A DNA stretch of 64,000 nt from Sulfurimonas sp. (GTDB lineage: Bacteria; Campylobacterota; Campylobacteria; Campylobacterales; Sulfurimonadaceae), in assembly GCA_002899765.1 (NCBI GenBank), contig PPDH01000039.1:1-64000 (forward strand). The letters are read 5' to 3'. The position numbers and the translations under genes were made by a program. This document shows, piece by piece, positions 41,488-51,673 of the stretch (position 1 is the stretch's first letter; each line of letters begins with the position of its first letter). The notes below the pieces were generated by a model. The model had not been told where the DNA came from. It did no database searches and saw nothing but the letters and a program-made list of their open reading frames with translations.

Positions 41488-42077
41488 CTGCAAACCCCGC
41501 TTAAGTATTCAAGGTTTTTAGTAAGTATCTCAGATAGTGCCTCTCTAAAAGACTCTACACCGCCCTGCGCATCGGGAGTTCTTGCATCAACCTGCGAACT
41601 AAAACTTTTATCAGAAACGACTTGGTTTGTTTTTGTGTCTATAAGCGAGAAATTTATTGTAACCTTTACATGCGATGCTTTTAAATCTTTGCTAAAAAAC
41701 TGCATAAACTCCTCTATACTCGTCTCTAAAATCAAGCTGCTTTTTACTCTTGATTTTGATGAATGAACACTGCTGAAGAGCTCTGATTCTCTCATGGTTT
41801 TTAAAAGTATAGATGCCACCATGCTATTTGGCGACTCTTGCCATTGCGATTGCGAGTAGGAGTAAACCTTGTTCTCTGCTTGCATATACTCCATTTTTGA
41901 AGAGAGCAATGAACTAGAGCTAAATACATTTGCAATCTTAAGTGATTTATCTCTGCAGCCTAGTACATCATTTTTGACTTTTATATCTTTTGCAGTAAGA
42001 TAATACTCCGCTATAGTGGGTTTAATTGTCGTACAGCCGCTAAAGAGTAGTGTCAAAATAATTAAAAGTATCTTCAT
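41484..42077 (-). CDS. ABC transport auxiliary lipoprotein (Mla/Pqi-type)
   Basis: A 197-residue lipoprotein with signal and lipobox LLFSGC near residue 15. GGAGAG precedes the ATG at 42077; the longer ORF in the track would bury the signal. The domain resembles the auxiliary lipoprotein family found with MCE-type lipid transporters (PqiC-like). Its gene lies 1 base after mlaD, which supports a place in the same complex, probably at the outer membrane. Confidence 0.75.
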   Translation of the reverse strand: MKILLIILTLLFSGCTTIKPTIAEYYLTAKDIKVKNDVLGCRDKSLKIANVFSSSSLLSSKMEYMQAENKVYSYSQSQWQESPNSMVASILLKTMRESELFSSVHSSKSRVKSSLILETSIEEFMQFFSKDLKASHVKVTINFSLIDTKTNQVVSDKSFSSQVDARTPDAQGGVESFREALSEILTKNLEYLSGVCR

Positions 42078-42078
42078 G

Positions 42079-43044
42079 TTATTTCTCTCCGGGTCCTTTT
42101 TTAATCTCTTCTTGCATAAAGAGTAAATCTGCAGGACTTCTCTCATATGTTTTTAGCAGCTCTTGTATCTTTATCATAAGATTTTGCATATCCAAAAAAG
42201 TGCTGTTCATAGTCGGCAAAATATCGCTGCTCATCTCTTTTAGATTAAATTCCCCGCCCTGCAGCGCCTTGTTAAACGTATTCATAGAATCCTGTACGCC
42301 GAGATAACTGTTTTTTATAGAATCAAATGCGGATAAAATATCATGCTCCCACTCAATGCTATTGTCTATAAGCCCTTCGACCCTAGGCATTAATTTGTCA
42401 AGTTTTTCAGATGAAGCATTTAGATTTTTGATAGTTTGTTTTAGATTTTCAATTGTATTTTCATCCAGTATTTGATTTATTTTAGACACTAAGAGAGTGC
42501 TGTTTTTAAGAAGCAAAGAGAACTCTTGCTGATTTTTGTTATTAAGCAGTTCGCTGGTTTTTTGCAGCGTATCTGCCAAATTTTCAGATATATCTATAAA
42601 TCTGTTTTCAATCTTTATTAAAAGAGACGGCACGGATTTTATAACCGGATACTCCTTCTTGCCTTTTGCAACAAGAGGCAAAGCCTCTTTATCGTCGTTA
42701 ATTGTTAGATTTATATAGCTAAGACCAGTGATGCCCTGTGATGTAAGTTGCGCCTCTGTTGATGTTTTAATCGGAGTATCTTTTAATATCTCAACTAAAA
42801 CCTCAACCTGTTCTGTATTGCTTTCGCTAATGCCGAGTTCTACAACTTTTCCGACACTAATTCCTTTATATTTAACAGGGGCATCTAGATTTAAGCCCAA
42901 GACAGATTCATTAAAATATATGGCATATCTCTGCATTTGAGACTCTTGAGTAGGCTTTAAAAGCCAAAAGCCAAACATTGCCATGGCCGCAATTCCTATG
43001 AGTACCAAAATTCCAATCACAGCATAATTTACTCTATTGTTCAT
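42079..43044 (-). CDS. mlaD: MCE-domain protein, MlaD-like
   Basis: A 321-residue protein with one N-terminal transmembrane helix (about 7-28) and an MCE domain (about 38-120), then a long helical tail. MCE rings bridge the periplasm and carry phospholipids. The tail is longer than in classical MlaD, closer to other MCE subtypes. It overlaps the ATPase gene by 4 bases. Confidence 0.85.
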   Translation of the reverse strand: MNNRVNYAVIGILVLIGIAAMAMFGFWLLKPTQESQMQRYAIYFNESVLGLNLDAPVKYKGISVGKVVELGISESNTEQVEVLVEILKDTPIKTSTEAQLTSQGITGLSYINLTINDDKEALPLVAKGKKEYPVIKSVPSLLIKIENRFIDISENLADTLQKTSELLNNKNQQEFSLLLKNSTLLVSKINQILDENTIENLKQTIKNLNASSEKLDKLMPRVEGLIDNSIEWEHDILSAFDSIKNSYLGVQDSMNTFNKALQGGEFNLKEMSSDILPTMNSTFLDMQNLMIKIQELLKTYERSPADLLFMQEEIKKGPGEK

Positions 43045-43799
43045 AAAATCAGACCTTCTTTATTATCTATCTTAAAAAAAGATTCTACAAAATCACTCTT
43101 TGCATTGGATATATTTTTCAAACTTCCCTCATACACTATTTTTTTATTATCAATTATAGCAAGAGAGTCGATTGTATCATAAACGGACTGTAAGTCATGT
43201 GATACCATAACAACGCTAAGGTTTAGATTGTCGCGAAGCTTTACTATAAGAGCATCAAACTCTCTAACCGAAATAGGATCCAAGCCGCTTGTAGGCTCAT
43301 CTAAAAAAAGAAGCTCAGGATCCATGACAAGGGAGCTAGCAAGTCCTGCTTTTTTCTTCATTCCTCCGCTTAACTGGGATGGATAAAGAGCTCCGTCACT
43401 CTGTTTTAGTCCGACAATACTTATTTTAAACTCTACTATCTCATCAATCATAGCTTTTGAGAGATCAGTATACTCAACAAGAGGAAGAGCAATATTATCC
43501 CTTAGGCTCAGTGATGAAAAAAGCGCACCGGATTGAAATAAAACACCCCATTGTTGTATTAGTTTTTGGGCATCTTCATATTTTATATTTTTAAGATTGT
43601 ATCCTAGTACATTAATTGTTCCGCTCTGAGGCTCTTGAAGCATTACCATCTCCCTAAGAAGAGTTGTTTTTCCTGCACCGCTTGAGCCTAATATACCGTA
43701 AATTTCACCTTTTTTAATATTTAGATTTAACCCGTCATGCACGATTCTGTCTTCAAAAACTGTTCTTAGGTCTCTTACTTCTATTATGTTACTCATCAT
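43041..43799 (-). CDS. mlaF: ABC transporter ATPase, MlaF-like
   Basis: A 252-residue ATPase energising the lipid transporter. Walker A is GSSGAGKTT, the signature is LSGGMKKKAG, and Walker B is LLFLDEPTSGLDP. The methionine-containing signature is usual in MlaF proteins. It overlaps both neighbours by 4 bases. Confidence 0.9.
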   Translation of the reverse strand: MMSNIIEVRDLRTVFEDRIVHDGLNLNIKKGEIYGILGSSGAGKTTLLREMVMLQEPQSGTINVLGYNLKNIKYEDAQKLIQQWGVLFQSGALFSSLSLRDNIALPLVEYTDLSKAMIDEIVEFKISIVGLKQSDGALYPSQLSGGMKKKAGLASSLVMDPELLFLDEPTSGLDPISVREFDALIVKLRDNLNLSVVMVSHDLQSVYDTIDSLAIIDNKKIVYEGSLKNISNAKSDFVESFFKIDNKEGLIL

Positions 43800-44917
43800 A
43801 TTCCTAATTTTGTAAGAATGATTGAAAAGAACGCATCACATACAATTACGGCAAATATAGCCTCTACAACACTCTTTGTCGTATTGGCTCCCAAACTTTG
43901 AGTATTATCCTCGACACTTAAACCCCTGTGAATAGCTATAGAAGCTATCAAAAAGCCAAAAAACGGTCCTTTTGCTATGCCGACAAAAAAGTGTTTTGCC
44001 GCAATAACATCGCCAAATCTGTCTAAAAAGAGAGTTGAGCTGATACCCAAATCGATACTCGCGATTATCATCCCGCCTATAATTCCCATTATGTCAGCTA
44101 CAAAAATCAATATCGGCACAACTATCATTAGGGCAAAAATTCTTGGAAGAACTAAAAATTTGTATGGATTAAAACCCATAGTTTTCATCGCATCAAGCTC
44201 TTGGGTTATTTTCATAGTGCCTATCTGAGCAGTATATGCAGAAGCGCTTCTTCCTGCTATTACGATGGCTGTTATGAGTGGAGCGAGTTCTCTAAGTATT
44301 GATATTCCCAACATATCAACTATAAATACATTTGCACCATATATTTTCAACTGATATGCCGACTGATACGACACGACAATGCCTATCAAAAAATTCGTTA
44401 TTGACACAATACTCAGAGCCTTTACGCCGCTCTCGTTTATCTCAAAAAAAATCTCTTTATATCTTATATGTTTCAACGATGAAATATAGTGTAACCAATT
44501 TGCAAAAAGCTCCCCAATAAATGCCATAAAAAACACAAATAAAGAGTATTTATAATAAATTACTCTTCCAAATTTCTCTAAAACACCTATTTTTTGAGGT
44601 TCTGCTTTTTTAGAGTATCTGCTTTTTTGTGATTTAACCAAAGCCATCATATTTAAAATATCTCTCTTGTCACATACTGTTTCTGTCTCAATTTCATTGG
44701 AAGCAAATTTTTTTTCAAGATTGGCAACAAATATCGCTACCGCGCTGTCAAGATGCGTTGCATTTGTAAAATCTAAAACTGCAGTTTTGTATTTTGCAAA
44801 ATCAATAGAGTCTGTCTTTTTTTGAAATTTTGAGATGTCGTAGAGGGTTAACTCTCCCTTGAAGATTAGGGAGAGCTTATTGTCTGCATAAATAATATCT
44901 AAAGATGAATTATGCAT
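43796..44917 (-). CDS. mlaE: MlaE-type permease with N-terminal STAS domain
   Basis: A 373-residue fusion: a STAS-like domain (about 1-95) followed by an MlaE permease with about five or six helices (about 125-373). The segment ELAPLITAIVIAGRSASAYTAQIG is a family hallmark. In E. coli the STAS protein (MlaB) is separate, so this is a fused form. Start codon 9 bases after cheW. Confidence 0.88.
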   Translation of the reverse strand: MHNSSLDIIYADNKLSLIFKGELTLYDISKFQKKTDSIDFAKYKTAVLDFTNATHLDSAVAIFVANLEKKFASNEIETETVCDKRDILNMMALVKSQKSRYSKKAEPQKIGVLEKFGRVIYYKYSLFVFFMAFIGELFANWLHYISSLKHIRYKEIFFEINESGVKALSIVSITNFLIGIVVSYQSAYQLKIYGANVFIVDMLGISILRELAPLITAIVIAGRSASAYTAQIGTMKITQELDAMKTMGFNPYKFLVLPRIFALMIVVPILIFVADIMGIIGGMIIASIDLGISSTLFLDRFGDVIAAKHFFVGIAKGPFFGFLIASIAIHRGLSVEDNTQSLGANTTKSVVEAIFAVIVCDAFFSIILTKLGI

Positions 44918-44926
44918 AGTAAAATA

Positions 44927-45418
44927 TTAGAAATCTCTCTCTAAAAGTTTATTTACTTTGAGTATTGTTATGATTCTGTCTTCTTGCTTGCCGACACCGT
45001 CAATTACCGTATCATCACCGTTAGCAGTCTCGGGAGCAGGCCCTATTCTTGATTTTTTGATTCTGATTGCCATCGTAAGCCTGTCAATTACAAATCCCGC
45101 TATATCATCTCCATGCCTCATAACGATAAATCTAGTATCTTCGTTATGTTTTTTAGGACTAAGCCCAAATTTAAGACGTAAATCAATTAGCGGTATAACG
45201 GCACCGCGAATGTTAAAAACGCCTACAATATACTTTGGAACCTGAGGAACTCTTGTCCAAGGAAACGGCTTGATAATTTCCTGAATCGCTAAAATAGGAA
45301 CTGCAAACTCCTCATCTCCGATTATAAATCCAACTAACTGAACTATATCTTCAGAGTGATTTATACTCTCATCTGTTTTATGCTGTTTGCTGATTATCTG
45401 CTTTAATTTTTCGCTCAT
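44927..45418 (-). CDS. cheW: Chemotaxis coupling protein CheW
   Basis: A 163-residue scaffold linking chemoreceptors to CheA. The core reads VGFIIGDEEFAVPILAIQEI and FNIRGAVIPLIDLRLKFGL. The N-terminal 25 residues are an added charged tail. Its start overlaps the cheA stop (TAATG), so it is translated with cheA. Confidence 0.92.
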   Translation of the reverse strand: MSEKLKQIISKQHKTDESINHSEDIVQLVGFIIGDEEFAVPILAIQEIIKPFPWTRVPQVPKYIVGVFNIRGAVIPLIDLRLKFGLSPKKHNEDTRFIVMRHGDDIAGFVIDRLTMAIRIKKSRIGPAPETANGDDTVIDGVGKQEDRIITILKVNKLLERDF

Positions 45419-47793
45419 TATAAAAACTCCGATCTAAAATTAATATTTCTTTGAACTACGCTAGAGAGGTAGTCTGCTGAATATGGCTTTGTTATATACT
45501 CAATCATTCCCGATTCTACTCCACGCATACGATCAGATTTGCCCGTACGTGATGTCACTGCAATAAGAGGCAGATTTTTATATCGATTATATTTTTTGAT
45601 TTCGGTAGCCAGCGTATATCCATCCATTCTAGGCATTTCTATATCTATAAGCATCGCATCAAAATTATACTCACCCTGCTTTAGTATACCAAGCGCTTCC
45701 TGTCCATCACCTGCTTCAACCAAAGTAACACCAAGAGGCTCTAGCGCTTTTCTCATAATCATTCTATCTGTTTTAGAATCATCAACTATCATAACGGTGT
45801 AGTCACTAGCTTTTGTTTTTTCGCGCGTTAGCATTGCAGAGTCTGAATTAGAATCCGCTACTGCTGATTTTTTTACATGTTTTGCCATATCCATAATAGC
45901 AACAACATCAACAATCAGAGTAACACCTCCATCACCGCGGATAGTAGCTCCTGCGATTCCCTCTATGCCCTTTAGGAATTCACCTAAAGATTTGATAACT
46001 ATCTCTTCTTGACCGACAAGTGTATCTACGATAAGACCAAGCTTGCTGGTACCAAGCCCAAGAACAACCACATAAGCGTATTCGCTTGAGTCAAGAATGC
46101 GTTCTACTTCAAAAATATCTCCAATGTGGACTAACGGAAGAACATCTTCGCGAAGTCTCATGACTGAGCGACCCTCTACAGTATAAACTTCATCCGTAGA
46201 TATTCTTACCGTCTCTAAAACAGATGCAAGAGGAATAGCATAATGTTCTTCTTGAACACCAACTAAAAGCGCTTGAATAATTGCAAGAGTCAATGGAATT
46301 TTGAGCTTCATTGATGTTCCAACACCAAGCTCACTGTCTATGTCTATAATCCCGTTTAGTTTCTCAATATTTGTTTTTACAACATCCATGCCGACACCGC
46401 GTCCGGATACGTTTGTAACCTTTGCAGCCATTGAAAAACCAGGTTTGAAGATAAGAGCGAACGCCTCTTTATCACTCATATTTTCAGCTTCTTTTTGAGT
46501 GATTATCCCTTTTTCAAGCGATTTTTTCTTAAGCAGTTCTACGTCAAGACCTTTTCCGTCGTCATCTATTTGAATAACGATTTGATTACCCTCATTGTAT
46601 GCTTTAAGCTTAATCGTTCCTGTCTCGTTTTTGCCCTGTCCTGCTCGTATTTGAGGAGTTTCTATTCCATGATCGCATGAGTTTCTTATGATGTGAACCA
46701 GCGGATCACCTACCTCTTCAACGATTGATTTGTCAAGCTCCGTATCTTCACCAAATATTTCAAGCTCTATTTTCTTGTTTAACTCACGGCTCAAATCACG
46801 AATCATTCTTGGAAACTTGTTAAACACTTTGCCTATCGGAAGCATTCTTGTCTTCATAACCGCTATTTGAAGGTCGGTAGTAACAAGAGAGACAATTGAG
46901 ACGACCTGATTTAACTCCTCTAAAAAACCTTCTCCTTCATAGCGCTCTTCAACATCGTCATTTATCTTGATAAGTCTGTTTTTTGCAAGAACCAACTCCC
47001 CTATAAGATTCATAAGATGGTCAAGTCTCTTAACGTCAACACGTATAGTTTGCTCAACCGTAGAGGCTTTTTTTGCAGGTGCTGCAGCTTTTGCGTCATC
47101 AGAAGAGTCAGAATCATACTCTATTGGAGCAGGTTTTGGCGTCGGAGTTACCGCTACAGGAGTTTTTGAGGCAGGCTTTATAGGTTCATCGGCAAAATCT
47201 TCTTCTGGATTAGTATCATCAGAAGAAGATTTTGCCGCTCTTTTTGCTCTGTCTTCTGCTTGTCTTTGCTGTAAGAGTCTCTCTATTTCCGCCTCTAACT
47301 CATCGGCATCCATGTTCTCATAATCAATCTCATCATCCTCCGATTCTTCGACCTCTGTTTTTTCAGCAGAAGGAACCTCCTGAACAATCGGAGACTCAAC
47401 CTCTCCGCTTCCTCCCGTACACTTATCAAGCCTAGAAACACAAGCCGAAACGTCTATGCCTCCATCAGAACTGCTGTCTCTGATGATTACCAAAAGAGCT
47501 TTCATTAAATCTATAGACTCTAAGATAACATCCATGATATCGGCATCAATGACTAAATCCCCATGTCTGGCCTTGTTTAAAACATCTTCCATATGATGAG
47601 TCAAATGCGTCAAAACATCAAAATTTAAAAATGATGATGCACCTTTTATAGTGTGCGCAACACGAAATATTCTATTTAAAAGCTCTAAATCCTGAGGGTT
47701 GCTCTCCAGCTCTACCAAATCTTGATCCAACTGCTCTATCAGCTCAAAGGACTCTACTAAAAAATCTTGTAGTATCTCTTGAAATTCATCCAT
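45418..47793 (-). CDS. cheA: Chemotaxis histidine kinase CheA with fused receiver (CheAY)
   Basis: A 791-residue kinase. The HPt domain carries the phospho-His in RVAHTIKGASSF (residue 47), followed by an acidic low-complexity linker (about 125-235), dimerisation and ATPase domains (IRNSCDHGIE and GRGVGMDVV), a CheW-like domain, and a C-terminal receiver with MLIDIEMPRMDG. The receiver fusion is usual in Campylobacterota and likely acts as a phosphate sink or tuning domain. Confidence 0.93.
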   Translation of the reverse strand: MDEFQEILQDFLVESFELIEQLDQDLVELESNPQDLELLNRIFRVAHTIKGASSFLNFDVLTHLTHHMEDVLNKARHGDLVIDADIMDVILESIDLMKALLVIIRDSSSDGGIDVSACVSRLDKCTGGSGEVESPIVQEVPSAEKTEVEESEDDEIDYENMDADELEAEIERLLQQRQAEDRAKRAAKSSSDDTNPEEDFADEPIKPASKTPVAVTPTPKPAPIEYDSDSSDDAKAAAPAKKASTVEQTIRVDVKRLDHLMNLIGELVLAKNRLIKINDDVEERYEGEGFLEELNQVVSIVSLVTTDLQIAVMKTRMLPIGKVFNKFPRMIRDLSRELNKKIELEIFGEDTELDKSIVEEVGDPLVHIIRNSCDHGIETPQIRAGQGKNETGTIKLKAYNEGNQIVIQIDDDGKGLDVELLKKKSLEKGIITQKEAENMSDKEAFALIFKPGFSMAAKVTNVSGRGVGMDVVKTNIEKLNGIIDIDSELGVGTSMKLKIPLTLAIIQALLVGVQEEHYAIPLASVLETVRISTDEVYTVEGRSVMRLREDVLPLVHIGDIFEVERILDSSEYAYVVVLGLGTSKLGLIVDTLVGQEEIVIKSLGEFLKGIEGIAGATIRGDGGVTLIVDVVAIMDMAKHVKKSAVADSNSDSAMLTREKTKASDYTVMIVDDSKTDRMIMRKALEPLGVTLVEAGDGQEALGILKQGEYNFDAMLIDIEMPRMDGYTLATEIKKYNRYKNLPLIAVTSRTGKSDRMRGVESGMIEYITKPYSADYLSSVVQRNINFRSEFL

Positions 47794-47803
47794 ATCTTCA
47801 CTC

Positions 47804-48745
47804 CTACTTCATATGAGCACGAACTATTCGTGCTACTTCATTATAAAATGAACTCGCTTTAAACTTAACCAAATAAGCTTCACCGCCTGCTTCAACACCT
47901 CTGTTTTCACTAAAGTGATCACTTATAGAAGAGTTAAACACGATAGGAATACTCTTAAATCTTGGATCCTCTTTCGCATTTGCAGCAAAATGAAATCCAT
48001 CCATTCTAGGCATCTCAACATCAGAAATAATTATTTTAAGCGTATCAGAAATCTTGTCTCCATATAGCTCATAAAGCTCATTAAGCCTTTCTAGCCCCTC
48101 TTCTCCGTCCATTGCTTCAAGGACATCAAATCCCATTTTTATGAGTGCTTCTTTAACAATTTTTCTTGCCGTGGAACTATCATCCAAAATAAGCGCCATG
48201 CCTGAGAAAGTTTCACTTTCAATACTTTCAAATTGCGTATCGGGTTCATAAAGACCTAAGTCTTGTACAACACTCTCCAAATCCAGTATAAGAAGAACAT
48301 TGTCCCCTTCTATTTTAGTAACACCCGTTATCTTACTTCCATCAAGTGTAGCACCGTCACTCATAAAAGATGCAGGTTCTATATCTGCCCAACTTATTCT
48401 TCTTATTCTTTTTGCTTCATGGACTATAAAACCTATAAGAACATTGTTAAACTCGGTAATTATTACTCTATAATCTTTTTGTGAATCCGCAGGTTCTTCA
48501 ATTTTCATCCACTTTGCTAAATTCACTACCGGAATAACAACGTTTCTTAAATCAAAAATTCCTTCTATAAACTCAGGAGTTCCTGGAAGTTCGGTTAATT
48601 TCGGTAATTTTATTATCTCTCGAACTTTTGAGACATTTACTCCGTAAATGCCCTCGTAAACCCTGTCATCCTCTTGCTTAAAGATGCGAAAGTCCACAAG
48701 TTCCATCTCATTTGAGCCGACTTTTAGTGAATCTTCTATATTCAT
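47804..48745 (-). CDS. cheV: Chemotaxis protein CheV (CheW-receiver fusion)
   Basis: A 313-residue protein with a CheW-like domain (about 10-165) and a receiver (about 190-313) whose acceptor Asp lies in IIISDVEMPRMDG. It starts the che block with cheA 10 bases downstream. Confidence 0.9.
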   Translation of the reverse strand: MNIEDSLKVGSNEMELVDFRIFKQEDDRVYEGIYGVNVSKVREIIKLPKLTELPGTPEFIEGIFDLRNVVIPVVNLAKWMKIEEPADSQKDYRVIITEFNNVLIGFIVHEAKRIRRISWADIEPASFMSDGATLDGSKITGVTKIEGDNVLLILDLESVVQDLGLYEPDTQFESIESETFSGMALILDDSSTARKIVKEALIKMGFDVLEAMDGEEGLERLNELYELYGDKISDTLKIIISDVEMPRMDGFHFAANAKEDPRFKSIPIVFNSSISDHFSENRGVEAGGEAYLVKFKASSFYNEVARIVRAHMK

Positions 48746-48748
48746 ATC

Positions 48749-49486
48749 TTAGTTCCCTTTTGAGAAAATTTTTTCTTGTAAAAATTGTATATCGCTGTTT
48801 GATTTTACAATATAATATCTTTGATTGCACGCAAAAGCACCCAAATTTACATAAATAAAATCCTTTAATTTGATAGTTTTGTTTTGATGAAAATGCCCCT
48901 CGATAAAATAGTCACAACTAAATTTATCATCCAGTCTCTTTGACATAAAACTCTCTAACCCGACAAACTCTTTACAATCATTTTTTTTGCCCAAATAGAG
49001 GTCTAGGCGTTTTAAAACAGCGTGTTTGCTTAAAGAATCAATCATTTTTAATATATATAAAACAAAAGGATTTCTAATAAATAACGCATATATTTTATAC
49101 CATGTGCTACCCTCAATATCACCGTGACAAAGCAGAATTTTTTTATCATGTATATTACATGTAATAGGTTGAGCGGAAATTGGAAATACTTTTACATGTG
49201 GAAAAATCTTAGCAAGATTAAAGTCATGATTTCCTTCAAGATAGATTACTTCAACCTCTAAAGAGATTTCATTTATAAGCTTTATGGCTTCTTGATTGAG
49301 TATCTGTGTGTGCGGGATTTGACCAAAAAGCGCATCAAATATATCGCCCATTAGAATGAGCTGGGAAGAGAGCATTTTTTTTGAATGAATATCTTTTAAA
49401 AACTCTAAAAACTGAGGGCGTTTATGCGAGTAGTGTGCATCCGCTACGACAATCGCACCCTCTTTTATCTCTAAATTACGGAACAT
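48749..49486 (-). CDS. UDP-2,3-diacylglucosamine diphosphatase-like phosphoesterase (LpxH/LpxJ)
   Basis: A 245-residue metallophosphoesterase. All five metal motifs are present: VVADAHYS, MGDIFD, EGNHDF, CHGD and EGHFH. It probably hydrolyses UDP-diacylglucosamine in lipid A synthesis. Campylobacterota often use LpxJ instead of LpxH, and I cannot separate the two by eye. It overlaps argC by 11 bases. Confidence 0.75.
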   Translation of the reverse strand: MFRNLEIKEGAIVVADAHYSHKRPQFLEFLKDIHSKKMLSSQLILMGDIFDALFGQIPHTQILNQEAIKLINEISLEVEVIYLEGNHDFNLAKIFPHVKVFPISAQPITCNIHDKKILLCHGDIEGSTWYKIYALFIRNPFVLYILKMIDSLSKHAVLKRLDLYLGKKNDCKEFVGLESFMSKRLDDKFSCDYFIEGHFHQNKTIKLKDFIYVNLGAFACNQRYYIVKSNSDIQFLQEKIFSKGN

Positions 49487-50480
49487 AAGCTATATTTGGT
49501 ATTCCTAAATCTTCATCAAGCCCCATTATCAGATTTGCATTGACAACCGCAGCTGAAGACGCACCTCTCATTAGGTTATCAATCGCACTACAGATAAAAA
49601 GAAGATTGCCTTTTCTTTTTACATAAATGTCGCAAAAGTTTGTTCCTGCTACATTTTTCATATCAACGGGATTTTTGCTCACTCTTACATGTTTAGCATC
49701 TTTATAGTACGCTTCAAGGAGTTCATGCGCATCAAAATCTCCCTCTACATGTATATATATAGAACTTAGCATTCCTCGCGTAATAGGAACCAGATGCGGA
49801 ACAAAATGAACCTCGTCAAAAGAAACGCCTAGTTTTTGAGCGATTTCTGGCGCATGTCTGTGCATAAGCGGGTTGTATGCAAAAAGATTGTCGTTTACGT
49901 TTACAAAGTGCGTTGTCTCACTCAGTTTTTTGCCCGCTCCGCTCACACCTGTTTTTGCATCTATGATGATTGGCGTGTGCTTTACTCTTTTGCCAATAAA
50001 CGGCAAAATGCCCAAAATTGCGGAGGTTGGAAAACACCCCGGATTTGCAACCAAAGAAGCTGATTTCAACTCTTCGCGAAAAAGTTCAGGAAGCCCATAA
50101 ACCGCATGTTCTAAGTTTTGCGTATCGGTATGCGGGCAGTAAAACGCTTCATAAATATCTTGAGGCAATCTATAATCAGCCGAGAGGTCGACTACTTTTA
50201 AACCTTTTTCTATTAAATGCTTTACATAAGCCATAGCCGTTTGATGTGGAAGTGCCAAAAAAACAAGCTCACAACTAGCAGCACATTCGTCAAAATCAGC
50301 TTTTTGAACATCTAAATCAGATACTTTCGCAAGCGACGGATGAAGAGATGAGAGTGTCGTTCCACCTTCAGTATTTGCAACATAAGAGAGGTTAAACTTC
50401 GGATGGTGAATAAGGATTTTTAAAAGCTCAAGTCCTGTATAGCCGCTAGCGCCTATAACTCCGACATTAATTGCACTCAA
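49476..50480 (-). CDS. argC: N-acetyl-gamma-glutamyl-phosphate reductase
   Basis: A 334-residue enzyme of arginine synthesis that reduces N-acetylglutamyl phosphate to the semialdehyde with NADPH. The NADP loop is GVIGASGYTGLELL; the catalytic Cys is in VANPGCFPTS (about residue 148). Length is normal. It overlaps greA by 14 bases upstream. Confidence 0.93.
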   Translation of the reverse strand: MSAINVGVIGASGYTGLELLKILIHHPKFNLSYVANTEGGTTLSSLHPSLAKVSDLDVQKADFDECAASCELVFLALPHQTAMAYVKHLIEKGLKVVDLSADYRLPQDIYEAFYCPHTDTQNLEHAVYGLPELFREELKSASLVANPGCFPTSAILGILPFIGKRVKHTPIIIDAKTGVSGAGKKLSETTHFVNVNDNLFAYNPLMHRHAPEIAQKLGVSFDEVHFVPHLVPITRGMLSSIYIHVEGDFDAHELLEAYYKDAKHVRVSKNPVDMKNVAGTNFCDIYVKRKGNLLFICSAIDNLMRGASSAAVVNANLIMGLDEDLGIPNIAYVP

Positions 50481-50964
50481 AAACTATCTCCTGATATCTT
50501 ACTTCGACTATCTCAAACTCTTTTGTTCCGTTTGGAAGCTGAACTTTAACGTCATCACCCTCTTCACGTCCTAGAAGCTGCTTTGCCAAAGGCGAGTTAA
50601 AAGAGATTAGCCCCATATCGGGATTACTTTCGCATCCGCCGACTATTGTATATGTAAACTCTTCATCCGTATTTACATCCGATACAAGAACCGTTGAGCC
50701 AAAACTAACTTTTGAGTGTTCAAGATCGCTCGGATCGACAATCTTTGCACTTCCGATTATCTCTGAGAGTTCTTGCAGACGGTTATCAATCTGTTTTTGC
50801 TGCTCTTTTGCTGCATGATACTCTGCATTTTCTTTTAAATCCCCATGCTCTAACGCCTCTTCTATCGCCTTAACCACAGCCGGTCTTTTCACATTTTTTA
50901 AATTTTTAACTTCTGCTTGGAGCTTGTTGTATCCAAACAGTGTCATCGGCTCAATTTTTTCCAT
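50467..50964 (-). CDS. greA: Transcript cleavage factor GreA
   Basis: A 165-residue factor that restarts backtracked RNA polymerase. The coiled-coil tip HGDLKENAEYHAAKEQQ holds the acidic residues required for cleavage; the C-terminal FKBP-like domain ends in VVQLPNG-type sequence (VKVQLPNGTKEF). First gene of the minus-strand run that continues to pepP. Confidence 0.93.
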   Translation of the reverse strand: MEKIEPMTLFGYNKLQAEVKNLKNVKRPAVVKAIEEALEHGDLKENAEYHAAKEQQKQIDNRLQELSEIIGSAKIVDPSDLEHSKVSFGSTVLVSDVNTDEEFTYTIVGGCESNPDMGLISFNSPLAKQLLGREEGDDVKVQLPNGTKEFEIVEVRYQEIVFECN

Positions 50965-51121
50965 AAACTATTCTCTTTAATGTTAATCTTTTTGTCATTA
51001 TATCAAATTAAATTGTCTGAGTACAAAGTAGTTTAAAAATATTTAAGCAAAAAATATATTATGCTCAGTTTAATAAAATATGTGCAATTATTGAAACCGA
51101 ATTCTTTTTTTGGAGGATATC

Positions 51122-51643
51122 ATGCAAGCTATAAACTCTTTAATTTTTAAACTCTCTGCCGCCTCTTTGTTCTCTGCTGTGCTTTTGTTGCCGATTATGT
51201 CGTTTGCACATGGAGACAGTAGTCCAGATGCCGTAAAAAAAGAGGTACATGTTGATAAAAACCTGCCCTTATATGAAGCAATCAACAGCTCATATTTGGC
51301 AAATATCAAGCCTATTTTAGAAAAAAAATGTTTTGACTGTCATAGCGATTCGACCAGATTTCCTTTGTACTATAAAATACCGGGATTTAAACAGATGATT
51401 GATTATGATATCAAAAAGGCTAAAAGACATATAAATATGAGCAAAGATTTTCCCTTCATCTCTCATAACACTCCGCTAAAAGATTTAGAAAGCTTAAGAG
51501 AGGTCGTTATAGAAAACGATATGCCTCCGCTTCGCTACGTCATCGCACATTGGGACTCTAGGTTGACCAAAAGCGAAAGAGAAGCCATCATTAAATGGAG
51601 CGAAGAGTCAATATCTAAGCTAAGAGAGTTTCGTTATCAGTGA
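51122..51643 (+). CDS. Periplasmic haem-binding-domain protein with one CxxCH motif
   Basis: A 173-residue exported protein. A signal peptide (about 1-26) is followed by a single haem c motif CFDCH near residue 71 and the C-terminal NDMPPLRYVIAHWDSRLTK, a layout typical of the haem_bd family. I start at ATG 51122, which has GGAGG 6 bases upstream, not at the TTG 51110. Likely an electron carrier; partner unknown. Confidence 0.8.
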   Translation: MQAINSLIFKLSAASLFSAVLLLPIMSFAHGDSSPDAVKKEVHVDKNLPLYEAINSSYLANIKPILEKKCFDCHSDSTRFPLYYKIPGFKQMIDYDIKKAKRHINMSKDFPFISHNTPLKDLESLREVVIENDMPPLRYVIAHWDSRLTKSEREAIIKWSEESISKLREFRYQ

Positions 51644-51673
51644 AATAACAGACTTCTTTTATAACCTCTTTTG

